NCBI GenBank assembly: GCA_025359045.1
Contig: JANYHN010000032.1
Location: forward strand, 1 to 64,000
Origin: Hyphomicrobiales bacterium
Lineage (GTDB): Bacteria > Pseudomonadota > Alphaproteobacteria > Rhizobiales > Aestuariivirgaceae
Direction of reading: 5' to 3'
DNA: 64,000 nucleotides
Under the pieces are notes generated by a model. It did not search any database and was not told the DNA's origin. It saw only the letters and a list, made by a program, of their open reading frames with translations. The position numbers and the translations under genes are program-made. Positions 46,109 to 55,057 of the stretch are shown one piece after another (the first letter of the stretch is position 1; each line of letters opens with the position of its first letter).

Positions 46109-46117
46109 GGCCATTCT

Positions 46118-47692
46118 ATGACTGACGATGTTCAACATGCTCCAACTGGTCGCCGTGCGCGCGGAGGGGCCGATGCTCGGCGGGCTATGCGGGGTTCGAT
46201 TGAAGTTAAGCAAGCGGGTTATATTCGGCGCAAGATGAAGCCCTATGAACCGTTCACAGACGAACAGCTTGAGTTGATTGAACACAATGCCGAAACAGTA
46301 CTGCATGAAACCGGCATTGATTTTTATGATGATCTTGAAGCAGTACAAATGTGGAGAGATGCGGGGGCTGACGCAAAGCTTTCTGAAACTGATCCATTGC
46401 GTTACCGTATCCGTTTTCCGCGCGGCCTCGTGCGGTCACTGATTAAAACAGCGCCGCGTGAATATGTGCAGTATGCGCGCAACCCCGCCAATAATGTGGT
46501 GATCGGTGGGAACAACACCGTGTTTGCACCTGTGTACGGCCCTCCCTTCATTCGCAATCTTGATGAAGGCCGCCGCTATGCCACAATTGAGGATTTTCGC
46601 AATTTTGCCAAGCTGGTTTATATGTCGCCATCTTTGCATCACGCGGGTGGCACCTTATGCGAGCCTGTGGATATTCCTGTGGCCAAGCGCCATTTGGATA
46701 TGATTTACACTCATATTAAGTATTCCGATAAGCCTTTCATGGCCTCGGTGACGGCGGGCGAACGCTCAGATGATTCCGTCAAAATGGCAGAGATGGTTTT
46801 CGGCAAAGATTTTGTTGACCAGAATTGCGTGATGACATCATTGATCAACGCAAATTCCCCCATGGTGTGGGACGGGGTTATGTTAGGGGCGCTTAAAGTT
46901 TTGGCCCGGGCCAATCAGGCTTGCGTGATTTCGCCATTTATCGTGGCGGGTGCCATGTCCCCCGTCACATCAGTTGGCACACTCACGCAGATTTTGGCTG
47001 AAGCGTCTGTGGGCATCGCGTTTACGCAATTATGCCGAAAGGGTGCGCCCGTCGTTTTTGGAACATTTGCATCTTCAATGTCGATGCAATCAGGTGCGCC
47101 AACTTTTGGTACGCCGGAACCTGCACTGGTTTTGTTTGGCGCAGCGCAACTCGCTCGGCGCATGGGTGTGCCGTTCCGTTCAGGCGGTGCGTTGTGCGGT
47201 TCGAAAGTACCGGATGCACAAGCCGCATATGAAAGCGCCAACACATTGTGGCCCACGCTGATGGGGGGTGTGAATTTCTGTTTACATTCGGCTGGCTGGC
47301 TGGAAGGCGGGCTTTCTTCTGGTTATGAAAAGCTGATTATGGACGCTGATCAATTGACTATGTTCCAAGCATTCGCTGAAGGTTTGGATTTTTCGGAAAA
47401 TGGCCAAGCGATGGATGCAATCCGTGAAGTAGGACCTGGTGCACATTATCTTGGCTGCAACCATACCCAGAAGAATTTTGAAAATGCCTTTTGGCGTTCA
47501 AGCTTGGCCGATAACAACTCATTTGAGCAATGGCAAGAAGATGGCCAGAAAGATATTGTGGTGCGTGCCAATGCCAAGTGGAAGCAGATGCTGAACGACT
47601 ACGTCGCCCCGCCGTTGGACGAAAGCATTGATGAACAGCTGCAAGCCTTTATGGCAAAGCGCAAAGAGGTATTGCCGGATAATGTGAGTTAA
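46118..47692 (+). CDS. MttB family methyltransferase, non-pyrrolysine type
   Basis: A 524-residue member of the trimethylamine/betaine methyltransferase family (COG5598). True MttB carries pyrrolysine at an in-frame amber codon; here the frame is uninterrupted, so it belongs to the pyrrolysine-lacking branch that includes the glycine-betaine methyltransferase MtgB. Recognisable segments are DPLRYRIRFPRGLVRSL, the glycine-rich VAGAMSPVTSVGTL region and WLEGGLSSGYEKLIMDADQL. The N-terminal 30 residues are basic and likely disordered. The partner corrinoid protein is not encoded nearby. The substrate is probably a quaternary amine, inferred from family and neighbours. Confidence 0.88.
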   Translation: MTDDVQHAPTGRRARGGADARRAMRGSIEVKQAGYIRRKMKPYEPFTDEQLELIEHNAETVLHETGIDFYDDLEAVQMWRDAGADAKLSETDPLRYRIRFPRGLVRSLIKTAPREYVQYARNPANNVVIGGNNTVFAPVYGPPFIRNLDEGRRYATIEDFRNFAKLVYMSPSLHHAGGTLCEPVDIPVAKRHLDMIYTHIKYSDKPFMASVTAGERSDDSVKMAEMVFGKDFVDQNCVMTSLINANSPMVWDGVMLGALKVLARANQACVISPFIVAGAMSPVTSVGTLTQILAEASVGIAFTQLCRKGAPVVFGTFASSMSMQSGAPTFGTPEPALVLFGAAQLARRMGVPFRSGGALCGSKVPDAQAAYESANTLWPTLMGGVNFCLHSAGWLEGGLSSGYEKLIMDADQLTMFQAFAEGLDFSENGQAMDAIREVGPGAHYLGCNHTQKNFENAFWRSSLADNNSFEQWQEDGQKDIVVRANAKWKQMLNDYVAPPLDESIDEQLQAFMAKRKEVLPDNVS

Positions 47693-48612
47693 TCTACGGG
47701 ATTAACGTCCGGTTTTTTATCTGTCAGTGCAAACAGCATCACACCTGCAATCACCATAGCAGCACCAATAGCATCGTAGACCGTGAATTGCTCACCCAAG
47801 ATCCATACAGCCAGTGATATGGTGATCAATGGCGAGATCGTTGCAATCATTGATGTCGATTGCGGGCTGATGCGGGCGAGACCTGCATTGACGAGGAATG
47901 ACGGCATTACGGTTGCAAATATCGCGGTGCCTGCCGCCAACCAGAAAAACCGCGGACTAGATGAAAAATCAAAGCTTCGACTGACAATCACATAATGCGC
48001 TATGCAAGCTACAGCTGAACCCGTCAATGCAATAGATGTGAACAGTGCGCTTCCCATTGCGGTGATAAATCCCTTGGCCAGCAATTGATAAAGCGCGAAG
48101 GTTACAGCACAACCCAAAACCAAAACCGTGCCTATGATCACATTACTGCCACCTGCCGGCAATGCTGAAAGGAAAACGACACAGAGGCCAGCATAGGTAA
48201 TTGCAGCGGCCAACACGCTCATCCATGTAATACGCGATTTGAAAAACATCCAACCTAAGAACATCACGAAGATTGGATAAGTGAAAAGAACCAGCCGCTC
48301 GAGCTGGGCCGTTATATAGGTTAGCCCTTCAAAATCGAGCAATGAGGAAATGTAATAACCGATAAAGCCTGTCGCAAGCGCTTGACATGTGAGCTTCAGG
48401 CTTGGCAATGCCTTGCCATCCCGTTTCATCTGGTAAACCGTGTAAAGGCCAACGGCCAAAAAGAGCGGCAGCGCCACAACATTGCGCAACGCCAACATCA
48501 GAGCCGGATTGACCTGATCCAGATAGGCCAGCTTGATAAAAATCGCTTTGGTGGAAAAGAGAGCAGCCCCCGCTGCAGCGAAGGCATAGCCCAAAAGACG
48601 AGATTGGTTCAT
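47689..48612 (-). CDS. EamA/DMT family transporter
   Basis: A 307-residue membrane protein with ten hydrophobic segments in two EamA repeats, starting LLGYAFAAAGAALFSTKAIFIKLAYL. A probable exporter of small metabolites. Its stop overlaps the convergent mttB stop by 4 bp. It is not closely similar in residue pattern to the EamA protein at the left end of the window. Confidence 0.88.
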   Translation of the reverse strand: MNQSRLLGYAFAAAGAALFSTKAIFIKLAYLDQVNPALMLALRNVVALPLFLAVGLYTVYQMKRDGKALPSLKLTCQALATGFIGYYISSLLDFEGLTYITAQLERLVLFTYPIFVMFLGWMFFKSRITWMSVLAAAITYAGLCVVFLSALPAGGSNVIIGTVLVLGCAVTFALYQLLAKGFITAMGSALFTSIALTGSAVACIAHYVIVSRSFDFSSSPRFFWLAAGTAIFATVMPSFLVNAGLARISPQSTSMIATISPLITISLAVWILGEQFTVYDAIGAAMVIAGVMLFALTDKKPDVNPVD

Positions 48613-48697
48613 CGGATGCTATCTACACGTCGGCCTTTGATTTGTCGCGGGGTAGCCCATGCAAGTTCGACATAGTTCAAATCCATATTCGCTAGGG

Positions 48698-49384
48698 CTA
48701 ACTCAGATCTGCATTGCTGATTTCTTTTAGTAGTTTCATCTTGATTGCAGCAGCGTAGGCTTCATAATTTTCAGCTTTGATTACAAAATGGCCATCGCCT
48801 CCAGTCACTTCGGTTTGCAGATATGCGGTTAAATCTCGCGCTTCATTTTCGATTCCTAACCCGTTTATCGTAATACCATCAGCGATTAATTTCATACGCA
48901 CCTTTGGAATTTTATCGCCGATATTTGCATAGCCATCTGTTGAAACATCAACCACACGGCGCAGGCTGGCTGGCGCGCTGTCCAGCAGGCTTTCCGCAAA
49001 TAGCAAGGCCGAACCCGTCGCCGTACTGCCACGGTATAAGTCTCTGGGTGCTCGCAGAAAGACTTCGGCAATTTCTCGGCCATCAGCCACAGTCGCAAAC
49101 AATCGCCAAGGCACAATAACATATTGAACATCCTCGTCCGACCAGAGAAAAGCTGAAATGGCGATCTTCTTTTGGGGGCCTCTCGTTACCGCTTCCAAAA
49201 CTTGAGGATCAAGGAAAGCTTGGCCAGTTCCGCGCATTTGCAACTGATATTCAGTTGGGTCAACGCTGTAAGAACAATCAATAGCCAGCACCAAAGCGAG
49301 GTCGACTTTTGTCTTCGCAATTAAAACACGCGGCAGACATGCGACACCAAAAATTGATAACAACGAACGACGTGTACATCCCAT
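48698..49384 (-). CDS. DUF1194 domain protein with possible Tat signal
   Basis: A 228-residue protein of the DUF1194 family, which has a von Willebrand A-like fold: LALVLAIDCSYSVDPTEYQ is the MIDAS-type DxSxS segment, and VDVSTDG and YRGSTATGSALLFAE follow. The start at the ATG at 49384 avoids overlap with moaA; the longer frame to 49588 lies over moaA. The N-terminus TRRSLLSIFGVACL looks like a twin-arginine signal. It is probably periplasmic; its ligand is unknown. Confidence 0.82.
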   Translation of the reverse strand: MGCTRRSLLSIFGVACLPRVLIAKTKVDLALVLAIDCSYSVDPTEYQLQMRGTGQAFLDPQVLEAVTRGPQKKIAISAFLWSDEDVQYVIVPWRLFATVADGREIAEVFLRAPRDLYRGSTATGSALLFAESLLDSAPASLRRVVDVSTDGYANIGDKIPKVRMKLIADGITINGLGIENEARDLTAYLQTEVTGGDGHFVIKAENYEAYAAAIKMKLLKEISNADLS

Positions 49385-49462
49385 CCCCAAAGCGTATGGC
49401 AAAGCAATTCTGCTCGCAAGCCATCCCTTGACGTAAGCGCTATATCGGGCCAGATATAGGGC

Positions 49463-50464
49463 ATGTCCACTTCCCTGATTGATCCATTTGGCCGCCATGT
49501 TAGTTATCTCCGCGTTTCGGTGACGGATCGCTGTGATTTCCGTTGTGTCTACTGCATGGCCGAAAACATGACATTTTTGCCACGCCAAGATTTGTTGACG
49601 CTGGAAGAGTTAGACCGGGTTTGCTCGGCGTTTATTGCCCAAGGTGTTCGGAAATTGCGGTTGACGGGTGGTGAGCCCTTGGTGCGCAAGGGCATTATGA
49701 CATTGGTGGAAAGCCTCTCGCGCCATTTGAAATCGGGCGCATTGGAAGAACTGACGCTGACCACCAATGGCAGCCAGCTTGCTAAATACGCCAAGGAATT
49801 GGCGCAGCATGGTGTGAAGCGGATCAATGTTTCAGTCGATACGCTGGACGAGAAAAAGTTCCGTGAGATTACGCGATGGGGTGAGTTGCCAAAAGTACTT
49901 GACGGCATAAAAGCTGCGCAAGATGCGGGTATCCACGTGAAGATCAATGCGGTGGCTTTGAAAGGCGTGAATGAACATGAAATCCCTTCCATGGTGCGTT
50001 GGTGCCATGAACAAAAAACAGACCTGACTTTGATCGAGACAATGCCTTTGGGCGATATTGATGGCGATCGCACTGATCAATATTTACCGCTTTCTGTGGT
50101 TCGTGCACAATTGATGGATCAGTTCACGCTTGAAGACATTCCCTATAAAACAGGCGGTCCGGCGCGATATGTTCACGTGAAAGAAACTGGCGGACGCATT
50201 GGCTTCATCACGCCGCTTACACATAATTTCTGCGAAAGCTGCAACCGCGTACGGCTGACCTGCACAGGCACATTGTTTATGTGCTTAGGCCAAGAAGATG
50301 CGGCTGATTTGCGCAAACCGCTTCGCGCCTCAGAAGGCGACGGGCTTCTGAGCCAAGCTATTTTGGAAGCTATATCGCGCAAACCAAAGGGTCATGATTT
50401 TATTATTGATCGCAACCACAATAAACCAGCTTTGTCACGTCACATGAGTGTGACGGGTGGGTGA
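49463..50464 (+). CDS. moaA: GTP 3',8-cyclase MoaA
   Basis: A radical-SAM enzyme that makes the first intermediate of molybdenum cofactor from GTP. The N-terminal SAM cluster motif is CDFRCVYC, and the GGEPL motif follows. The C-terminal second cluster is in [18 protein letters not shown]. The protein ends in GG, as needed for radical propagation. No moaC or moeA is adjacent. AGGG lies close before the ATG. Confidence 0.96.
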   Translation: MSTSLIDPFGRHVSYLRVSVTDRCDFRCVYCMAENMTFLPRQDLLTLEELDRVCSAFIAQGVRKLRLTGGEPLVRKGIMTLVESLSRHLKSGALEELTLTTNGSQLAKYAKELAQHGVKRINVSVDTLDEKKFREITRWGELPKVLDGIKAAQDAGIHVKINAVALKGVNEHEIPSMVRWCHEQKTDLTLIETMPLGDIDGDRTDQYLPLSVVRAQLMDQFTLEDIPYKTGGPARYVHVKETGGRIGFITPLTHNFCESCNRVRLTCTGTLFMCLGQEDAADLRKPLRASEGDGLLSQAILEAISRKPKGHDFIIDRNHNKPALSRHMSVTGG

Positions 50465-50524
50465 ATAATCCAGCTTGCTGAAGCGTACGTTTAGAATTGA
50501 TTAATTCAGTAATTTGGAAGCCCT

Positions 50525-51571
50525 ATGAAAGCTCAACTCTTAAGTCTTGCAACCGCCGTTCCACCTCACATATTTGAAACCCGCGCCATCGCCGAGCAAG
50601 CGGCCAAGACGTTTAGCAGCATGGGCAATGCACTAAGCAGGTTGCTGCCAATCTATATGCATAGCGAAATTGAAACGCGCCATTCCGTCTGCCCTATGGA
50701 ATGGTTTCTGGAACCGCGCGGCTGGCCCGAACGCACTGCGAAATTTATGGAAGGTGCAAAGGCGCTGTTCAGGGAGGCGGCGACGAAGGCTTTGGTTGAG
50801 GCCAATTTGAAAGCTAGCGACATTGATGCCATTGTTACAGTTTCATCGACTGGAATCGCAACCCCTTCTATCGAAGCACATATGTTGGTGGAGATGGGGT
50901 TTCGGGATGATGTTCAGCGTGTGCCAGTGTTTGGCCTCGGCTGTGCGGGCGGCATGTCTGGCTTGTCATTAGCCGCACGTTTGGCAGTTGCACAACCGGG
51001 CAAAAATATTTTGATCGTAGTGATTGAGATTTGCACTTTGGCTTTTCGATTAGATGAAATGACCAAAGCTAATATTGTGGCAACGGCAATTTTCGCGGAT
51101 GGTGCTGCGGCCGCTGTATTGCGTGCGGGCAAAACACAAAGCCTTGGGGCCATTGAATTTGCAGGCGAACACACTTGGCCGAACACAATTGATGTTATGG
51201 GGTGGCGGGTTGATACCGAAGGATTTGGAGCGATCTTTTCTCGCGATATTCCTGATCTCACCTCTAAAGACTTGCGCCCCGCCGCAGACGCGTTTTTAGC
51301 GCGGCATGATTTGACCGTTGCGGACATGGATGAGTTCAGTTTCCATCCCGGTGGTGCAAAAGTCATTGCAAATTTGGAGCCCGCCTTTGGATTGGAAACA
51401 GGCAAGCTTCGAAATGAACGCGCCATCCTCAAAAAGTTTGGCAATATGTCCGCGCCAACGGTTTTGTTTGTTCTAAAAGAAGCGCTGAAACAGAAGTCTT
51501 CTGGCCGACGTTTTCTTGGCGCACTCGGTCCGGGATTCACGGCCAGCTTCATGACCATGGTGCATGAATGA
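50525..51571 (+). CDS. type III polyketide synthase
   Basis: A 348-residue chalcone-synthase-fold enzyme that extends an acyl-CoA starter with malonyl units. The catalytic triad is Cys140 in FGLGCAGGMSG, His274 in FSFHPGGAK and Asn307 in GNMSAPT. The gene is coupled (ATGA) to an isoprenylcysteine-methyltransferase-like gene. This pairing is known from bpsA-bpsB of Bacillus subtilis and srsA-srsB of Streptomyces, where alkylpyrones or alkylresorcinols are made and O-methylated. Here a long-chain alkylpyrone product is an inference. GGAAGCCCT precedes the ATG. Confidence 0.93.
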   Translation: MKAQLLSLATAVPPHIFETRAIAEQAAKTFSSMGNALSRLLPIYMHSEIETRHSVCPMEWFLEPRGWPERTAKFMEGAKALFREAATKALVEANLKASDIDAIVTVSSTGIATPSIEAHMLVEMGFRDDVQRVPVFGLGCAGGMSGLSLAARLAVAQPGKNILIVVIEICTLAFRLDEMTKANIVATAIFADGAAAAVLRAGKTQSLGAIEFAGEHTWPNTIDVMGWRVDTEGFGAIFSRDIPDLTSKDLRPAADAFLARHDLTVADMDEFSFHPGGAKVIANLEPAFGLETGKLRNERAILKKFGNMSAPTVLFVLKEALKQKSSGRRFLGALGPGFTASFMTMVHE

Positions 51572-52062
51572 ACTGGACCATTGTTATATTGGCTTTAGTT
51601 ACCTTGCAGCGTTTGGGCGAATTGGCCTTGGCAAAGCGCAACACGGCAAAGCTTTTGGCATCTGGTGGTTATGAAATTGGCGCCGCCCATTATCCCATCA
51701 TTGTTGCCTTTCATTCTGCTTGGATACTGGGGCTGTGGTGGTTTGCCCCTTCTCAAACCGTAAATTGGATTTTGATCGGGGTGTTTGCGGTTTTGCAGGC
51801 CTTACGCGCTTGGGTCATCGCCACGCTTGGCTCGCGCTGGACGACACGCATCATTCGCGTCCCGGGTGAGACGCTGGTGGCGCGTGGGCCGTTTCGATTT
51901 CTAAATCATCCTAACTATGCGGTGGTGGTTGCCGAAATATTCGTTTTGCCGCTGGCATTCGGCTTGGTCTTGTTTTCAATTATCGGTGGATTGATCAATA
52001 TTGCGATTCTCGCATGGCGCATCCGCATTGAGAATGCGGCGCTTGCACCCGTGCGACACTAA
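51568..52062 (+). CDS. isoprenylcysteine methyltransferase-like membrane enzyme
   Basis: A 164-residue membrane protein of the ICMT family (PF04140-like). It has four or five hydrophobic segments, with the SAM/substrate motif RGPFRFLNHPNYAVVVAEIF and a closing RIRIENAAL. Bacteria do not make CAAX proteins; family members next to type III polyketide synthases methylate the polyketide (BpsB/YpbQ). The start overlaps the polyketide synthase stop by 4 bases, strongly supporting a joint role. The stop overlaps the convergent copper chaperone stop by 4 bp. Confidence 0.88.
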   Translation: MNWTIVILALVTLQRLGELALAKRNTAKLLASGGYEIGAAHYPIIVAFHSAWILGLWWFAPSQTVNWILIGVFAVLQALRAWVIATLGSRWTTRIIRVPGETLVARGPFRFLNHPNYAVVVAEIFVLPLAFGLVLFSIIGGLINIAILAWRIRIENAALAPVRH

Positions 52063-52520
52063 TTGGTATGTTTCATATTCGCCATATCATCGACTTTTCC
52101 GACGATGGCATCGACTGAAACTTTACCCGCCTTTTTGAATGTCAATTCCAGCGGCACATGATCGCCAGTTTTTAGGGGGGCCCTCAAGTCGGTCAACATG
52201 ATATGCATTTGGCCTGGCATTATATCAACCGTTGCACCAGCAGGAATCTCTACTTGATCCAACATTTCCATTTTCATCACACCATTTTGATCTTTGGATT
52301 TATGCAGCATAGCACTAGCGGCAACTGGGGAAGAAATAGCAATCAGTTGATCACTCTCCTTACCCATGTTCATGATGGACAAATAAGCCGCGCCTGTTTT
52401 GCTCGCCGAGGTCAGCGATGGAGCAACAATAGGGTTCATAATCATGATGTCTTGTGCGCCAGCCCGCTGGCCTAAAAGCACATTCATGACGATTGCAATA
52501 AAAAAAACAAAGCTCCTCAT
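52059..52520 (-). CDS. periplasmic copper chaperone PCu(A)C
   Basis: A 153-residue secreted protein (signal peptide to about residue 22, AGA-Q) with the PCu(A)C metal site: the His/Met cluster in MLHKSKDQNGVMKMEM and GQMHIMLTDL. Such proteins deliver Cu(I) to the CuA centre of cytochrome oxidase. No Sco or oxidase gene is nearby. The stop overlaps the convergent methyltransferase gene. Confidence 0.9.
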   Translation of the reverse strand: MRSFVFFIAIVMNVLLGQRAGAQDIMIMNPIVAPSLTSASKTGAAYLSIMNMGKESDQLIAISSPVAASAMLHKSKDQNGVMKMEMLDQVEIPAGATVDIMPGQMHIMLTDLRAPLKTGDHVPLELTFKKAGKVSVDAIVGKVDDMANMKHTN

Positions 52521-52662
52521 ATCCAGAGTTTTTCACGAACCTCCCAATTCCGCAAGGGAGCGTGACAATTGATACATATGCGGCCAGACATCTTATTTTC
52601 CGTCGACTTGGCACTTTTGTTCAAAGATATTTCGCGCCATTTAACGTTCAGAGAGGAAAATC

Positions 52663-53310
52663 ATGACCCAAGCTCCAACTGAACGCACCCGTGTGAAGCG
52701 CCTGAATAAGCGCGCTCATTATGATGAGGCGACGATCCATCCCATTTTAGATGCCCAGCCGATGTGCACGGTTGGTTATGTTTTTAACGGTGCTCCTTAT
52801 GTAACACCCACTCTCCAATGGCGCGAAGGCAATCACATTTACTGGCATGGTTCCGCCGCCAGCCGGATGCTGGAAGCTTGTGAAGAAACCCAAGTATGCG
52901 TGAATGTGACTTTGTTGGACGGCATGGTGATGGCGCGTTCGGCGTTTAATCATTCCTGCAATTATCGATCAGTCATGGCCTTTGGTACTGCGCATAAAGT
53001 GGCTGATGTTGAAGAAAAAGAACAGAAGCTCAAAACTTTTGTTGATCAACTATTTCCGGGTCGCTGGGAAATCCTTCGCAAGATGCAAGCCAAGGAATTG
53101 AAGGCCACAACGATTTTGGGCCTAGAGCTCAATGAAGTTTCGGCAAAAGTTCGCAACGGACCACCCGGTGATGATGAAGAGGATTATGCCATGCCACTTT
53201 GGGCAGGCGTTATTCCGATGGTCACTGCGATGTTAAAGCCGGTGGATGATCCGCGTTTGATTGCGGGTATGGTTCCACCGGATCATGTGTTGGGATTTAA
53301 GATTGGATGA
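52663..53310 (+). CDS. pyridoxamine 5'-phosphate oxidase family protein (FMN-binding)
   Basis: A 215-residue split-barrel flavoprotein of the Pyridox_ox_2/NimA-like group. The N-terminal region VKRLNKRAHYDEATIHPILDAQPM and the PYVTPTLQWREGNHIYWHG block are typical. AGAGAGGAAAATC precedes the ATG. The enzymatic activity is unknown; relatives bind FMN or F420 or haem. It ends at the base before the convergent NTF2-like gene. Confidence 0.85.
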   Translation: MTQAPTERTRVKRLNKRAHYDEATIHPILDAQPMCTVGYVFNGAPYVTPTLQWREGNHIYWHGSAASRMLEACEETQVCVNVTLLDGMVMARSAFNHSCNYRSVMAFGTAHKVADVEEKEQKLKTFVDQLFPGRWEILRKMQAKELKATTILGLELNEVSAKVRNGPPGDDEEDYAMPLWAGVIPMVTAMLKPVDDPRLIAGMVPPDHVLGFKIG

Positions 53311-53670
53311 TCAAGTTTGGTCGCGCACTTCAACATGCACGATCAATCCTGCTTCATTGAATGTTGTTACCTGCGTTCCTGCGCGCTCTGATAATTTTCC
53401 TGTTTTGACGCTCGTTGTTTTCAACCGCCAATCTGAGCTGAACGTGTTTGGCGCTATCAACTTAATATTATCATCAACGGAAACTTGATCCGCGAATTCT
53501 TCAAAATAAGCTTTGAAAGAAGCTATTATATTGGCGCGGCCCAATTTTCTTTCGCTCAATCCGCTCGAAACATAAACTGCATCCTCAGCAAACATCGCCT
53601 CAACCGTTTTTAGATCAAACGCATTTAACGCATTGAAATAGAGTTCTAATTGCCCTTCGAAATCATTCAC
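53311..53670 (-). CDS. NTF2-like / SnoaL-like small protein
   Basis: A 119-residue cone-fold protein: LELYFNALNAFDLKTVEAMFAEDAVY with later ANIIASFKAYF fits the SnoaL/ketosteroid-isomerase-like superfamily. No catalytic pair can be assigned with confidence. It starts at GTG 53670 and overlaps the preceding peptidase gene by 8 bases, so it is coupled to the peptidase operon. Confidence 0.75.
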   Translation of the reverse strand: MNDFEGQLELYFNALNAFDLKTVEAMFAEDAVYVSSGLSERKLGRANIIASFKAYFEEFADQVSVDDNIKLIAPNTFSSDWRLKTTSVKTGKLSERAGTQVTTFNEAGLIVHVEVRDQT

Positions 53671-55057
53671 CTAAGGCGCCTATAATCCGCACCCAGCTTT
53701 TAATTCCGCGCTGAAAGCTTGAAACATTATATTTCTCATTCGGACTGTGAATGGCATCATCATTCAAACCGAAGCCAACCAATACTGAATCCATTCCAAG
53801 AATATCCTTGAAACTGCGCACGATGGGGATTGATCCGCCGGAGCCCATGAGCACGGCTTCTTTTTTGAATTCGGCTTTGAGCGCTGCTGAAGATTTTTGG
53901 ATGAATTTATTGTCCTCAGAAATTTCTGAAGCGGGGCTGCCTCCGCCATGTCCAGAGAATGTGATGACGGCATCTTTAGGCATTTGTTTCTTCGCGAACG
54001 CTTGGAACGCGGCCAAAATCTTTTTCGGATTTTGTCTTCCAACCAACCGGAAGGTGAACTTGGCGTGGGCTTTAGACGGGATCACGGTCTTGCCCCCTGT
54101 CCCGGTATAGCCGCCCCAAATGCCGTTCACTTCTGCGGTTGGTCTTGACCAGATGAGTTCAATTACGCTGCGGCCTTTTTCGCCCGCTGCACATTTCAAG
54201 CCGACTGCGCTTAAAAACTTCTTTTCAGAAAATTTGAGTGAAGCCCACTGCTTCTTCACTGCTTTTGGAAGCTCAGCAACGCCAGTGTAGAAACCAGGGA
54301 TTGTCACACGGCCATTTTTATCGTGAAGAGCGGCAATCAATTTTGACATGGCTCTAATCGGGTTCATGGCCGCCCCGCCATACATGCCCGAATGCAGATC
54401 GATGGATGGCGAAGTGATAGTGATTTCTTCATGCACAAGTCCACGTAAACGGGTGGTGATGGCAGGGGTCTTTTCGTCCCACATATTAGTATCACAGACA
54501 AAAGCCACATCGCAGGAAAGCTCGGCTTTGTTGGCTTTGAGAAACGGTATCAATGATGGGGAACCAGACTCCTCTTCTCCTTCAATCAGGAATGTGGCGT
54601 TGATCGGCATTGATCCTGTGGTGGTGATCCAAGCTCTTGCCGCTTCCACAAAAGTCATCAACTGGCCTTTGTCGTCTGCTGTGCCGCGCCCATAAATGCG
54701 CTCCACCCCGTCTTTGTCTTTTTTTAATGTCGGTTCAAAGGGCTTGGTGTGCCACAAGTCCACCGGGTCAACTGGTTGCACGTCATAATGCCCATAAAAC
54801 AAAACATGCGGGGTTCTTGCCGTGACGGCTTTCGATTTATAATGAGCCACGATCATTGGGTGGCCACCTGTGGGGCGGGCAGCTGCGTCAAAGCCCATTG
54901 TCTTTAGCTCGGTCACCAAAACATCGGCGGCCTCTGCGCATTGTTGTTTATATGCAGGATCAGTGGAAATTGACGGTATGCGCAGCAACGTGAAAAGCCT
55001 ATTCATGCTGGCCTGAAAGCCCAGTTCAGCGTTGTTCAAAACCCTATCGACGCTCAT
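53663..55057 (-). CDS. M20 family metallopeptidase (dipeptidase-like), copy 1
   Basis: A 464-residue di-zinc hydrolase of the ArgE/DapE/CNDP2 group. Metal and catalytic motifs are FYGHYDVQP, GRGTADDKGQ and LIEGEEESGS; the dimerisation lid domain follows (about 200-360). It is likely cytosolic (no signal) and should cleave dipeptides or N-acyl amino acids. It overlaps copy 2 as ATGA, and the two share motif order and length, which points to a tandem duplication. Confidence 0.92.
   Translation of the reverse strand: MSVDRVLNNAELGFQASMNRLFTLLRIPSISTDPAYKQQCAEAADVLVTELKTMGFDAAARPTGGHPMIVAHYKSKAVTARTPHVLFYGHYDVQPVDPVDLWHTKPFEPTLKKDKDGVERIYGRGTADDKGQLMTFVEAARAWITTTGSMPINATFLIEGEEESGSPSLIPFLKANKAELSCDVAFVCDTNMWDEKTPAITTRLRGLVHEEITITSPSIDLHSGMYGGAAMNPIRAMSKLIAALHDKNGRVTIPGFYTGVAELPKAVKKQWASLKFSEKKFLSAVGLKCAAGEKGRSVIELIWSRPTAEVNGIWGGYTGTGGKTVIPSKAHAKFTFRLVGRQNPKKILAAFQAFAKKQMPKDAVITFSGHGGGSPASEISEDNKFIQKSSAALKAEFKKEAVLMGSGGSIPIVRSFKDILGMDSVLVGFGLNDDAIHSPNEKYNVSSFQRGIKSWVRIIGALGE

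Noticed and set aside
46118-47692. Pyrrolysine in the MttB homologue
   Set aside because: The frame is uninterrupted from start to stop, so this is the non-pyrrolysine branch.
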